The translations under genes and the position numbers were made by a program. Shown here in pieces: positions 44,806-54,295 of a stretch of 64,000 nucleotides of DNA. This DNA comes from Shinella yambaruensis. GTDB lineage: Bacteria > Pseudomonadota > Alphaproteobacteria > Rhizobiales > Rhizobiaceae. The stretch is from assembly GCF_022899355.1 (NCBI RefSeq), contig NZ_JALJCK010000005.1:248001-312000 (forward strand). Reading direction: 5' to 3'. The notes under the pieces are model-generated. The model worked only from the letters and a program-made list of their open reading frames with translations, was not told the origin of the DNA and did no database searches. Position 1 is the first letter of the stretch; each line of letters opens with the position of its first letter.

Positions 44806-45420
44806 TTAGAACGGCCACCAGGAGGAACCGCTCTGCTTGGCCGCCTTGGCTTCCTTCTTGCGGCGGCGCTCCTTGACACGCTCCGGCTCGCCGAGATCGG
44901 CCTGGGCCTCCTCGGGAAGGCGGCGGTAATCCAGCGGCGGATCGCTCAGGTAGCGGCGCTTGTCGGCATAGGCCCCCATCTGCAGGCGGCGTGCCTCACG
45001 GTAGGCGGCCGTCTGCTCGGAAGCGGACAGCTTGCGGGTCGTCGTGCCCTGCGAGGCGAGCGGCGAGCGGTAGTTGATGTTCGAGCTGTTTTCATCCGCC
45101 TCGGCGCGCAGGCGCTCGCGCATGTCCTCCGGGCTCTCGACCCACGCCGGATTGTCCTTGTTGGCGACGGACTGCTGCGGCTCGCTGAGCGCGCCCGCGT
45201 CCTTCGGCACGACTAGGCCGCCGCGGGGCTGGTAACGGATATTCTTCGCCTCTTCGTTGCTGCGGCGGAACATGGCGGCGTTGCCGAGGTCCTCCACCAG
45301 CTGCTCGCCGGTGCTCTTGCCCGTGCCGTAGGTCGGCCCCATGCAGCCGGTCAGAACGAAGCTTGCGCCCAAGAGACCGACCAGGCCGGTGCGCACCCGA
45401 ATATTTCGCGTCATTCCCAT
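44806..45420 (-). CDS. Putative outer-membrane lipoprotein
   Basis: A 204-residue protein. A lipoprotein signal peptide ends in the lipobox VLTGC, with the acylated Cys at 26. The ATG at 45420 follows GGAAGGG by five bases. The mature part is hydrophilic and contains NAAMFRRSNEEAKNI, ADKRRYLSDPPLDYRRLPEEA and a basic tail ending in SSWWPF. No enzyme motif is visible. It is linked to the acetyltransferase gene by a 4-nt gap and lies downstream of ileS. Small lipoproteins of this type next to ileS are found in several rhizobia, without known function. Confidence 0.8.
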   Translation of the reverse strand: MGMTRNIRVRTGLVGLLGASFVLTGCMGPTYGTGKSTGEQLVEDLGNAAMFRRSNEEAKNIRYQPRGGLVVPKDAGALSEPQQSVANKDNPAWVESPEDMRERLRAEADENSSNINYRSPLASQGTTTRKLSASEQTAAYREARRLQMGAYADKRRYLSDPPLDYRRLPEEAQADLGEPERVKERRRKKEAKAAKQSGSSWWPF

Positions 45421-45547
45421 GAATACCCTTCCAGCAAGGCCGGCGGCCCAAGGCCCAGGCACGGCCGCCGTCCCATGGCGGAAAAATCCGACCATTTTCA
45501 GGCAGCATTACCGGATGACGGCGGCAAGCGCAATTCACCCGGGAAGA

Positions 45548-45575
45548 TTGACGGCCGGAAAGCGCCGGCCGTCAA
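45548..45575 (-). terminator. Likely intrinsic terminator of ileS
   Basis: An 11-bp perfect stem (TTGACGGCCGG / CCGGCCGTCAA) with a 6-nt loop lies 15 nt after the ileS stop. The following T-tract is weak (TCTTCCC), so efficiency is uncertain. Confidence 0.65.
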
Positions 45576-45589
45576 CAGAGCCGAGGCGT

Positions 45590-48481
45590 TTATGCCGCGC
45601 GGCGGAAGCCGATCTCGCGCAGCGCCGCCGCATCGCGGGCCGAAACGTCCGGGTAGTCCGGATCGCTGCCGACATCCGTCGTGATGCGCCAGGATCGGGC
45701 GCATTTGCGGCCTTCCGCCAGCTTCGGCTCGACGGCGACCTTGGCGACGTCGGCCAGGCGGAAGGCCTCGGCCGGGCCTTCGCCGGCAACCACGCTGATG
45801 GCCGAGGTGATGCAGATCTCCGCGAAATCCTGGCCTTCGAGGGCGGCAAGCAGCTCCGGATCGGCGATCGAGACGACCGGGGCAGCCTCCAGCGAAGCAC
45901 CGATGCGCTTCTCGCGGCGCTCGATCTCCAGCGCGCCGGTGACGACCGAGCGCACAGCGCGGATCTTCTCCCACTTGGCTTCGAGCGCATCGTCGCGCCA
46001 TTCGGCCGGGACCGCCGGGAACTGCTCGAGATGCACCGAGACGGCATCGGGCCTCAGCGACAGCCAGGCCTCTTCCATCGTGAAGGGCAGCATGGGGGCA
46101 AGCCAGGTGACGAGGCATTCGAACAGCTTGCGGATGACGCAGAGCGCCGCGCGGCGCTTCAGCGAGGACGGGGCATCGCAGTAGAGCGCATCCTTGCGGA
46201 CGTCGAAGTAGAAGGCCGAGAGCTCTACGTTGGAGAAGTCGATCAGCGCGCGGGCGATCTTCTTGAAATCGAACGCGTCATAGCCCTCGCGCACGAGCGC
46301 GTCGAGTTCCGACAGCCGGTGCAGCATCAGCCGTTCCAGCTCCGGCATATCGGCATGGGCGATCTCCTCGCCCGTGTCGTGCGCCAGCGTGCCCAGCATC
46401 CAGCGCACCGTGTTGCGCAGCTTGCGGTAGGCGTCGATGTTGGTCTGGATGATCGTCTTGCCGAGGCGCTGGTCTTCCCAGTAGTCCGTCGTCATCACCC
46501 AGAGGCGCAGGATGTCGGCGCCCGATTCCTTCATCACGTCCTGCGGCGAGACGACGTTGCCCTTGGACTTCGACATCTTCTCGCCCTTCTCGTCCATGGT
46601 GAAGCCATGGGTGATGACGGCATTATAGGGCGCGCGGCCGCGTGTCGCGCAGCTTTCGAGCAGCGAGGAGTGGAACCAGCCGCGGTGCTGGTCGGAGCCT
46701 TCGAGATAGACGTCGGCCGGCCATTTCAGGTCCGGGCGGTCCTCGAGCGTGAAGGTGTGCGTCGAGCCCGAATCGAACCAGACGTCGAGAATGTCCATGA
46801 CCTGCGTCCACCTGGCCAGATCATGGTCATTGCCGAGGAAGCGCTCCTTGGCGCCCTCGGCGAACCAGGCGTCGGCGCCCTCCTTCTCGAAGGCCTCGAT
46901 GATGCGGGCATTGACGGCGTCGTCGACCAGGACCTCGCCGTTCTCGTCTGCGAAGACGGCGATCGGCACGCCCCAGGCGCGCTGGCGCGACAGCACCCAG
47001 TCCGGGCGGCTCTCGATCATGGCGCGCAGGCGGTTCTGGCCGGTGGCGGGCACGAAGCGGGTGTCGTCGATCGCCGCGAGCGAACGCGAGCGCAGCGTCG
47101 TGCCGTCGCCGAGTTCCTTGTCCATGTAGACGAACCATTGCGGCGTGTTGCGGAAGATCACCGGTTTCTTGGAGCGCCAGGAATGCGGGTAGGAATGCTT
47201 CAGGCGGCCCCGGGCGAACAGGGTGTTGGCGGCGATGAGCGCCTTGATGACGCGCTCGTTGGCATCGCCCTTCTTGCCGTTGTCGTCCATGACGCGCGCG
47301 CCCTCGAAGCCGGGGGCGTCTGCGGTGTAGAAGCCGGCGTCGTCGACCGGGAACGGGATTTTCGAGGAGATACCGCGCGCTTCGAGTTCCCGGGCCTTGG
47401 CGGTCCAGGCATCGAAGTCCTCGCGGCCGTGGCTGGGTGCCGTATGCACGAAGCCGGTGCCGGCGTCGTCGGTGACGTGGTCGCCATCGAGCAGCGGGAC
47501 CGGGAACGTGTAGCCGAGGTCCTTCAGCGGATGGGCGCAGGTGAGCGCGGCGAGTTCGGCCGGCTCGATATCGCGCACGAACCTGAAGGTGAGCTTCGCC
47601 TTCGCGGCCGCCTCATCGGCAAGGCGCGTCGCGAAGATCAGCTTCTCGCCGGGCTGCGGGCCGAAATCGTTCTGCGCGCTTTCGACTTCGAACAGGCCGT
47701 AGGGATAGCGCGAGGAGAAGGCGATGGCGCGGTTGCCGGGGATCGTCCAGGGCGTGGTCGTCCAGATGACGACATAGTTGCCCTGAAGGTCGGCGGTGCC
47801 TTCCACGATCGGGAACTTCACCCAGATCATGTCGCTCTCGACGTCGGCATATTCCACCTCGGCCTCCGCCAGCGCCGTGCGCTCGACGACCGACCACATG
47901 ACGGGCTTGGAGCCGCGGTAGAGCTGGCCGGATTTCGCGATCTTCAGCAGTTCGCCGGCGATGCGGGCCTCGGCGTGGAAATTCATCGTCGTGTAGGGAT
48001 TGTCGAAGTCGCCCTCGATGCCGAGGCGCTTGAACTCGTCCGACTGGATCTTGATCCAGCCGGTGGCGAAGTCGCGGCATTCCCTGCGGAATTCGTTGAC
48101 CGGCACCTCGTCCTTGTTCTTGCCCTTCTCGCGGTACTTCTCCTCGATCTTCCATTCGATCGGAAGGCCGTGGCAGTCCCAGCCGGGCACGTAGTTGGCG
48201 TCATAGCCGCGCATCTGGAACGAGCGGTTGATGACGTCCTTGAGGATCTTGTTCAGCGCGTGGCCGATATGGATGTTGCCGTTGGCATAGGGCGGGCCGT
48301 CGTGCAGCACGAATTTTTCGCGGCCGGCCGCGGAGGCGCGCAGCTTCTTGTAGAGACCCATCTTCTGCCAGCGGGCCACCGTTTCCGGCTCCTTCTGCGG
48401 CAGGCCGGCGCGCATCGGGAAATCCGTCTGCGGCAGGTAGAGGGTGGAGGAATAATCGACTTTTTCGGGCGTATCGGTCAT
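45590..48481 (-). CDS. ileS: Isoleucyl-tRNA synthetase
   Basis: A 963-residue class I synthetase. The HIGH motif is at 71-74 in [13 protein letters not shown] and KMSKS is near residue 634 in [10 protein letters not shown]. An editing CP1 domain lies between them (for example [13 protein letters not shown] and [19 protein letters not shown]). The C-terminus reads GRKCARSW and ends soon after; the four-cysteine zinc knuckle of E. coli IleS is reduced to a single cysteine. The 418 nt upstream contain a large palindrome and no gene. Confidence 0.97.
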   Translation of the reverse strand: MTDTPEKVDYSSTLYLPQTDFPMRAGLPQKEPETVARWQKMGLYKKLRASAAGREKFVLHDGPPYANGNIHIGHALNKILKDVINRSFQMRGYDANYVPGWDCHGLPIEWKIEEKYREKGKNKDEVPVNEFRRECRDFATGWIKIQSDEFKRLGIEGDFDNPYTTMNFHAEARIAGELLKIAKSGQLYRGSKPVMWSVVERTALAEAEVEYADVESDMIWVKFPIVEGTADLQGNYVVIWTTTPWTIPGNRAIAFSSRYPYGLFEVESAQNDFGPQPGEKLIFATRLADEAAAKAKLTFRFVRDIEPAELAALTCAHPLKDLGYTFPVPLLDGDHVTDDAGTGFVHTAPSHGREDFDAWTAKARELEARGISSKIPFPVDDAGFYTADAPGFEGARVMDDNGKKGDANERVIKALIAANTLFARGRLKHSYPHSWRSKKPVIFRNTPQWFVYMDKELGDGTTLRSRSLAAIDDTRFVPATGQNRLRAMIESRPDWVLSRQRAWGVPIAVFADENGEVLVDDAVNARIIEAFEKEGADAWFAEGAKERFLGNDHDLARWTQVMDILDVWFDSGSTHTFTLEDRPDLKWPADVYLEGSDQHRGWFHSSLLESCATRGRAPYNAVITHGFTMDEKGEKMSKSKGNVVSPQDVMKESGADILRLWVMTTDYWEDQRLGKTIIQTNIDAYRKLRNTVRWMLGTLAHDTGEEIAHADMPELERLMLHRLSELDALVREGYDAFDFKKIARALIDFSNVELSAFYFDVRKDALYCDAPSSLKRRAALCVIRKLFECLVTWLAPMLPFTMEEAWLSLRPDAVSVHLEQFPAVPAEWRDDALEAKWEKIRAVRSVVTGALEIERREKRIGASLEAAPVVSIADPELLAALEGQDFAEICITSAISVVAGEGPAEAFRLADVAKVAVEPKLAEGRKCARSWRITTDVGSDPDYPDVSARDAAALREIGFRRAA

Positions 48482-48899
48482 GGGTATGGCTATCGTCTCG
48501 TCGCGCGCATCTTTCGCGCATGCGGGGAAGGTGTCAGGTCATGCAATGGGCACTGACGGCGGGGGCGCTTTCGAAACGCCCGAAATCCCGGACCTTCCGG
48601 CCTCGCTCAGAGCGCGCGGAAGGCCGGGCCACTAATTCGCAGATCGATGGTCAGCCGGTCGAGCATCATGCGCGCGGTCTTACGGCGTTTTGGGCGGTTT
48701 GAAAAGACATGACGAGCGGCAAAGCCGCGGCGGGACGCTGACAAAGACTGCCAGACCTCTCCTTCGTCATCCTCGGGCTTGACCCGAGGATCCATAAGCC
48801 GTTGAAAAAAATGGATCCTCGGGTCAAGCCCGAGGATGACGAAGGAGAATGGGGCAAGATTCGTCAACAAATTGCCGACGGTAATGCCGTCGCTTGCGA
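48482..48899. other. Intergenic stretch between ribF stop and ileS start
   Basis: 418 nt with no credible gene. It holds the 91-bp palindromic element at 48758-48848 and presumably the ileS promoter. I see no riboswitch or T-box-like structure here. Confidence 0.6.
48758..48848. repeat. 38-bp perfect inverted repeat with 15-nt loop
   Basis: Arms at 48758-48795 and 48811-48848 are exact reverse complements containing CCTCGGGCTTGACCCGAGG, itself nearly self-complementary. The loop includes an A-run. Elements with this GTCATCCTCGGG core are scattered through alphaproteobacterial genomes. It lies 51 nt after the ribF stop. Confidence 0.9.
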
Positions 48900-49880
48900 T
48901 CAGAAACAGAGCCGCCGATCGATGTCTCCAAGCGGCGAAACACCGGAGAGCAGCGCCCGTGCCTCCTCCTCGTCGCGCTTCATCTGCACGACGAGCGCAT
49001 CGAGGCCGTCGAACTTCAGTTCGTCGCGCAGGTGGCCGAAGAAGGAGACGGCGCAGACCTCGCCGTAGAGGTCGCCGGAGAAATCGAAGAGGAAGGTTTC
49101 GAGCAGCGGCGCGCCGTCCGCATCGACCGTCGGGCGGCGGCCGTAGCTGGCGACGCCGTCGTGGAGGCTTCCGTCGGGCCGGCGGAAGCGCACGGCGTAG
49201 ATGCCGCTGCGCAGTTCCACTTCCGGCGGAAGCTGCATGTTGGCGGTCGGATAGCCGAGCGTGCGGCCGAGCTTCTTGCCGTCGATGACCTCGGCCTCCA
49301 CCGTGTAGCGGTAGCCGAGCTGGCCGGCGGCTTCCGCAACCGCGCCTTCGCCGAGCAGGGCGCGGATGAAGCTGGAGGAGATGACCGAGGCGTTCTCGTC
49401 GCGGAAGGCATCGACCAGCGTGACGCCAAAACCGTTTTCCTGGCCGGCGGCCATCAGGAAGGCCGGCCCGCCTTCCCTGCCCTTGCCGAAGTGGAAATCG
49501 AAGCCGGTGACGACCTCGGACGCGTGCAGCCAGTCCATCAGGACGGTGCGGATGAAATCGTGCGCGGAGATTTCGGAGAAGCTGCGGTCGAACGGGTATT
49601 CGATGACGGCGGAAAAACCCATGCCTTCAAGAATGCGGGCCTTCAGCGGCGCCGGCGTCAGGCGGAAGACCGGGCGCTCGGGCCGGAAGACCGTGCGCGG
49701 ATGCGGCTCGAAGGTCAGCACCAGGGCGGGAATGCCGCGCTCGGCGGCGATATCGAGCGCCCGCTGCAGAACGGCCTGGTGGCCGCGATGCACGCCGTCG
49801 AAATTGCCGATGGCGACGACGCCGCCGCGCAGGTGCTTCGGCAGCGGCTCCCTCGTCTCGTTCCTGTGAAACACCGTCAT
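48900..49880 (-). CDS. ribF: Bifunctional riboflavin kinase / FAD synthetase
   Basis: A 326-residue enzyme converting riboflavin to FMN and then FAD. The N-terminal nucleotidyltransferase domain has GNFDGVHRGHQ and SSSFIRALL; the C-terminal kinase domain has GRTLGYPTANM and SGIYAV. The ATG at 49880 has GGAG nine bases upstream; a GTG at 49919 in frame would overlap the upstream gene. It follows the HAD gene by 14 nt. Length is normal. Confidence 0.95.
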   Translation of the reverse strand: MTVFHRNETREPLPKHLRGGVVAIGNFDGVHRGHQAVLQRALDIAAERGIPALVLTFEPHPRTVFRPERPVFRLTPAPLKARILEGMGFSAVIEYPFDRSFSEISAHDFIRTVLMDWLHASEVVTGFDFHFGKGREGGPAFLMAAGQENGFGVTLVDAFRDENASVISSSFIRALLGEGAVAEAAGQLGYRYTVEAEVIDGKKLGRTLGYPTANMQLPPEVELRSGIYAVRFRRPDGSLHDGVASYGRRPTVDADGAPLLETFLFDFSGDLYGEVCAVSFFGHLRDELKFDGLDALVVQMKRDEEEARALLSGVSPLGDIDRRLCF

Positions 49881-49894
49881 GACGACCGTCTCCG

Positions 49895-50743
49895 TCACTG
49901 CAACCGGGGCATCCACCATTTCGGGTGGGCGCCCTCGCGTTTCAGGAAGGCCTCCAGCTTCGCCTCGTCCGTGCGACCGCCCTCGACATAGTCCTGCGCG
50001 TGGATGCCACCCGAAATATACAGCACGTCGAGGCCGAAGGCCTCCGCGCCGCGCACGTCCGTCGGCATGCCGTCGCCGATGGCGATCACCCGCGAGAGGT
50101 CGAAATCGCCGCGCACCTCGCGCGCCTCGGCGATCGATTTCTCGTAGATCGGGCGGTGCGGCTTGCCGGCGATCCGGGTGGCTCCGCCCAGTTCCTCATA
50201 GAGCTTGGCGATCGCGCCGGCACAGGGAATGAGCTTGTGGCCGCGCTCGACGACGAGGTCGGGATTGGCGCAGATGAAGGGCAGTTCCCGCGCCGCGAGC
50301 GCCGTCAACTCGGCGCGATAATCCTCGACGGTTTCCGTCTCGTCGCTGCGCAGGCCCGCGCAGACGACGATGCCGGCCTCCTCCAGCCCGACCGGCTCGA
50401 CGCCGAGGCCGTCGAGCAGCGGCAGGTCCTTTTCGGCGCCGATGAAGTAGATGTTCTTCGGCCCCCCGGCGATCAGCGCGCGGGTGACGTCGCCGGACGT
50501 GACGATCCGGTCGTAGGCGTCATCCGTCACGCCAAGGCCGCGGATCTGCACTTTCACACCCGGATGCGGGCGCGGGGAATTGGTGATCAGCACGACTGTC
50601 AGCCCGGCCACGCGGGCGGCGGCGAGCGCTTCGGAAGCATGGGAGAAGGCTTCGACGCCATTGTGCAGGACGCCCCAGACGTCGCAAAGGACCACGTCAT
50701 AATGCTGCGTGATGTCGCGGAAGGATTGGATGCGGTGAGCCAT
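49895..50743 (-). CDS. TIGR01459-family HAD hydrolase
   Basis: A 282-residue HAD phosphatase with motif I VVLCDVWGVLHNG, motif II LITNSPRP and motif IV IGDGMPTDVRGAEAFG. The second Asp of motif I is a Trp-containing DxW form as in NagD-like members. The family is often linked to ribF in alphaproteobacteria; a flavin-mononucleotide or nucleotide phosphatase role is possible. The ATG at 50743 follows GGGAA. It runs toward ribF and is divergent from groES. Confidence 0.88.
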   Translation of the reverse strand: MAHRIQSFRDITQHYDVVLCDVWGVLHNGVEAFSHASEALAAARVAGLTVVLITNSPRPHPGVKVQIRGLGVTDDAYDRIVTSGDVTRALIAGGPKNIYFIGAEKDLPLLDGLGVEPVGLEEAGIVVCAGLRSDETETVEDYRAELTALAARELPFICANPDLVVERGHKLIPCAGAIAKLYEELGGATRIAGKPHRPIYEKSIAEAREVRGDFDLSRVIAIGDGMPTDVRGAEAFGLDVLYISGGIHAQDYVEGGRTDEAKLEAFLKREGAHPKWWMPRLQ

Positions 50744-50939
50744 CAGGGATTCCCGTGTCGAGATCGAGCCCGGCTGACATTGCAAAGCGACGGCAAGAAA
50801 ACAAGCCTCTCCGCACATTTTTGCCCCATCGGCGGGCAAACGGATGAAAATTCACCGCGCCGTCTTGATGGCGTGCGATGACGCTCCCATCTGGCGGCTG
50901 CGGTAACCATACCGGGCGAAAAATTTTGCAGGCGCCGTT

Positions 50940-50968
50940 CTTGACTCCAAACGCCCAGCCGCCTATCT
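50940..50968 (+). promoter_or_regulatory. RpoH-type promoter of groESL
   Basis: CTTGAC (50940-50945), 17 nt, then CTATCT (50963-50968). This matches the alphaproteobacterial sigma-32 pattern CTTG-N17/18-CYTAT and lies just upstream of the CIRCE element. Confidence 0.75.
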
Positions 50969-50976
50969 CGGCATCG

Positions 50977-51003
50977 CTAGCACTCACGAAAGACGAGTGC
51001 TAA
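50977..51003. promoter_or_regulatory. CIRCE operator (HrcA binding site)
   Basis: CTAGCACTC-N9-GAGTGCTAA differs from the CIRCE consensus by one base. It lies between the promoter and groES, so HrcA repression together with RpoH activation is expected. Confidence 0.95.
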
Positions 51004-51062
51004 CATCAATCCACCGGATCCATCTCGCGATCCGCAATGTCATTTGATCGAGGGATAAGACA

Positions 51063-51359
51063 ATGGCAAGCACCACCTTCCGCCCGCTTCATGATCGCGT
51101 CGTCGTTCGTCGCGTCGAATCCGAAGCCAAGACCAAGGGCGGCATCATCATTCCGGACACCGCCAAGGAAAAGCCGCAGGAAGGCGAAGTCGTCGCCGTC
51201 GGCTCCGGCGCCCGCGATGAAAGCGGCAAGGTCGTCGCGCTCGACGTCAAGGCCGGCGACCGCGTCCTGTTCGGCAAGTGGTCGGGCACCGAAGTCAAGC
51301 TCGACGGCGAAGACCTTCTGATCATGAAGGAAGCCGACATCATGGGCATCATCGGCTGA
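51063..51359 (+). CDS. groES: Co-chaperonin GroES
   Basis: A 98-residue Cpn10. [20 protein letters not shown] and the mobile loop [16 protein letters not shown] are typical, as is the end DIMGIIG. It forms the lid of the GroEL chamber. Promoter and CIRCE lie upstream; groEL follows after 53 nt. A run of codons with more AAG and GAA than neighbours reflects high expression. Confidence 0.98.
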   Translation: MASTTFRPLHDRVVVRRVESEAKTKGGIIIPDTAKEKPQEGEVVAVGSGARDESGKVVALDVKAGDRVLFGKWSGTEVKLDGEDLLIMKEADIMGIIG

Positions 51360-51370
51360 TCCGCCGCTAA

Positions 51371-53053
<1,683 letters not shown>

Positions 53054-53134
53054 TAGGCGCAAGCCTATCGCAGCGTGACCATCAAGCTTCGCCCATGCAC
53101 TAAAGTTGGTTCAGCGCGTCAAGCGCGCTGAACT

Positions 53135-53168
53135 GGCGGCATGGACATGATGTGACAGGCGCAAGCCT
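53135..53168 (+). repeat. groEL: Duplicated groEL 3' end
   Basis: 34 nt repeat positions 53033-53066 (the last groEL codons, stop and following hairpin) with one base difference, 102 nt further on. The hairpin after the stop is GATAGGC-GCAA-GCCTATC in the first copy and CAGGC-GCAA-GCCTG in the second; both members of the changed pair differ, so pairing is kept. A separate hairpin TTCAGCGCG / CGCGCTGAA sits between the copies. Confidence 0.85.
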
Positions 53169-53197
53169 GCACATCTGAGCCATCCGGTTCAATTCGG

Positions 53198-53225
53198 AAG
53201 GGGCGGTCTTCGGGCCGCCCCTTTT
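53198..53225 (+). terminator. Intrinsic terminator of groESL
   Basis: Stem AAGGGGCGG / CCGCCCCTT with an 8-nt loop followed by TTTTGCG, about 145 nt after the groEL stop and just past the duplicated segment. Confidence 0.88.
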
Positions 53226-53226
53226 G

Positions 53227-53648
53227 CGTTTGAACGGCGGGCGGCATCTGTATCGTTGCCGTGAAAAGAATTTTTCCAATTGTACAATAATTATCAAAAA
53301 GCCGTTGATGGCATCAAAAAACCAACTATAAAGACGCTCCAAGTGAACTTTAAAGATTCACGGGGGATTCAGCCGCTGAAACTCGACGGGACTACAGTCG
53401 ATTTATCGTGCAGCCGGATGTCCCCAAGCACTGGAAAGAAACCGCCGGAAGACCTGCATGAAGGTCAGCGGCGGTCTTCGCGCGTACGTCCGATCCGATA
53501 GCACAGACGGAGCCGGATGCAGTTCAGTACATAAGAAAGTGGTTCGGCGGGCTTCGATGGTTGTCAGCCGGGACTGCTTTTTAGCATGTCTTGCGCCGTC
53601 AAGGGCGGGACATGTCGGCTAAATTCGAGCAACTGCCTGAGGTCGTAG
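53227..53648. other. Low-G+C intergenic stretch after groESL
   Basis: 422 nt with no convincing gene. Positions 53260-53350 are clearly AT-richer than the surroundings and contain ATTGTACAATAATTATC. A stem-loop with paired segments ACCGCCG / CGGCGGT and GACCT / AGGTC lies at 53441-53475. A 73-codon frame from a TTG at 53280 has no ribosome site and no recognisable homology and is not called. A small RNA or a promoter region for the next gene is possible. Confidence 0.5.
53441..53475. other. Stem-loop in the post-groESL intergenic stretch
   Basis: Outer stem ACCGCCG / CGGCGGT and inner stem GACCT / AGGTC around a GCATGA loop. There is no T-run, so termination is not indicated; an RNA structure is possible. 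Confidence 0.45.
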
Positions 53649-54095
53649 GTGTTCAAGATAATCAAGACTGATCTCTCGTCGCCCTTTCTGCCGGGCTCGA
53701 TGGGGTTCGACGAAACAGACAACGAACTGCTCACGCAATATTGCGTGACGGAGCGCTGGACCGGCGATCTTTCCAACGGACTCTTCATGCTGGGCGACAA
53801 GGCGGCGCTGGCGCATGGCCTGCCGCAGCGCACCTGCGGCCTCCTGAACCTCATCCGCTGCTACGAGCCGCTCGACCGCACGCGCGTGCTGGAACTCTTC
53901 GAGCAGGCGGCCGCGTCCTCGTCATCCTTCTGCTTCTCAACGACCATCCATCTCGACGGCGCACCGCGCCAGCCGGTGTTCTGCGTCGGGGAATCGACGG
54001 GCCTGGAGGAGAAGTATGCCGGCTCCATCATCGGCGTCTTCATCTTCCCCCGTTTCCAGATCGACCTCGCCGGCCGCCGCTTCAAGCGGCAGTAG
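53649..54095 (+). CDS. Hypothetical small protein, possibly PAS-like
   Basis: A 148-residue protein from a GTG at 53649, with GAGG 8 nt upstream. It begins MFKIIKTDLSSPFLPGSMGF and contains LLTQYCVTERW, a predicted strand-rich part (PVFCVGESTG) and a basic end RRFKRQ. The order of helices and strands suggests a PAS-like fold, as seen in other short rhizobial proteins, but no motif proves it. No neighbours help with function. It is followed by palindromic element C. Confidence 0.65.
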   Translation: MFKIIKTDLSSPFLPGSMGFDETDNELLTQYCVTERWTGDLSNGLFMLGDKAALAHGLPQRTCGLLNLIRCYEPLDRTRVLELFEQAAASSSSFCFSTTIHLDGAPRQPVFCVGESTGLEEKYAGSIIGVFIFPRFQIDLAGRRFKRQ

Positions 54096-54129
54096 GGGTT
54101 GGCAGCGACCCCGTTTGCGACGGACGCCT

Positions 54130-54284
54130 ACCCCCCTCTGGCCTGCCGGCCATCTCCCCCTCAAGGGGGGAGATCAGCAAGACGCAGGGCATTGCCTTTT
54201 CCGCAGCGTTTGTGATGGGCGAGGCGGTTCTCCATCCGATCTCCCCCCCTTGAGGGGGAGATGGCCGGCAGGCCAGAGGGGGGT
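54130..54284. repeat. Intergenic palindromic element, copy C
   Basis: About 155 bp, arms 54130-54174 and 54239-54284 nearly identical in sequence to copy A, with one extra C in the right arm. Its centre shares GATGGGCGAG and CCATCC with copies B and D. It lies 11 nt after the stop of the MHYT gene and 34 nt after the hypothetical gene. Confidence 0.9.
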
Positions 54285-54295
54285 GCTGCCAAGCC

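Noticed and set aside
45341..48556. 1071-codon open frame antisense to ileS and the lipoprotein gene
   Set aside because: Its composition is the mirror of the opposite coding strand, with no family motif; ileS on the other strand is certain.
53280..53501. Possible 73-residue protein in the AT-rich stretch after groESL
   Set aside because: TTG start, no ribosome site, no recognisable domain; a stem-loop lies within it.
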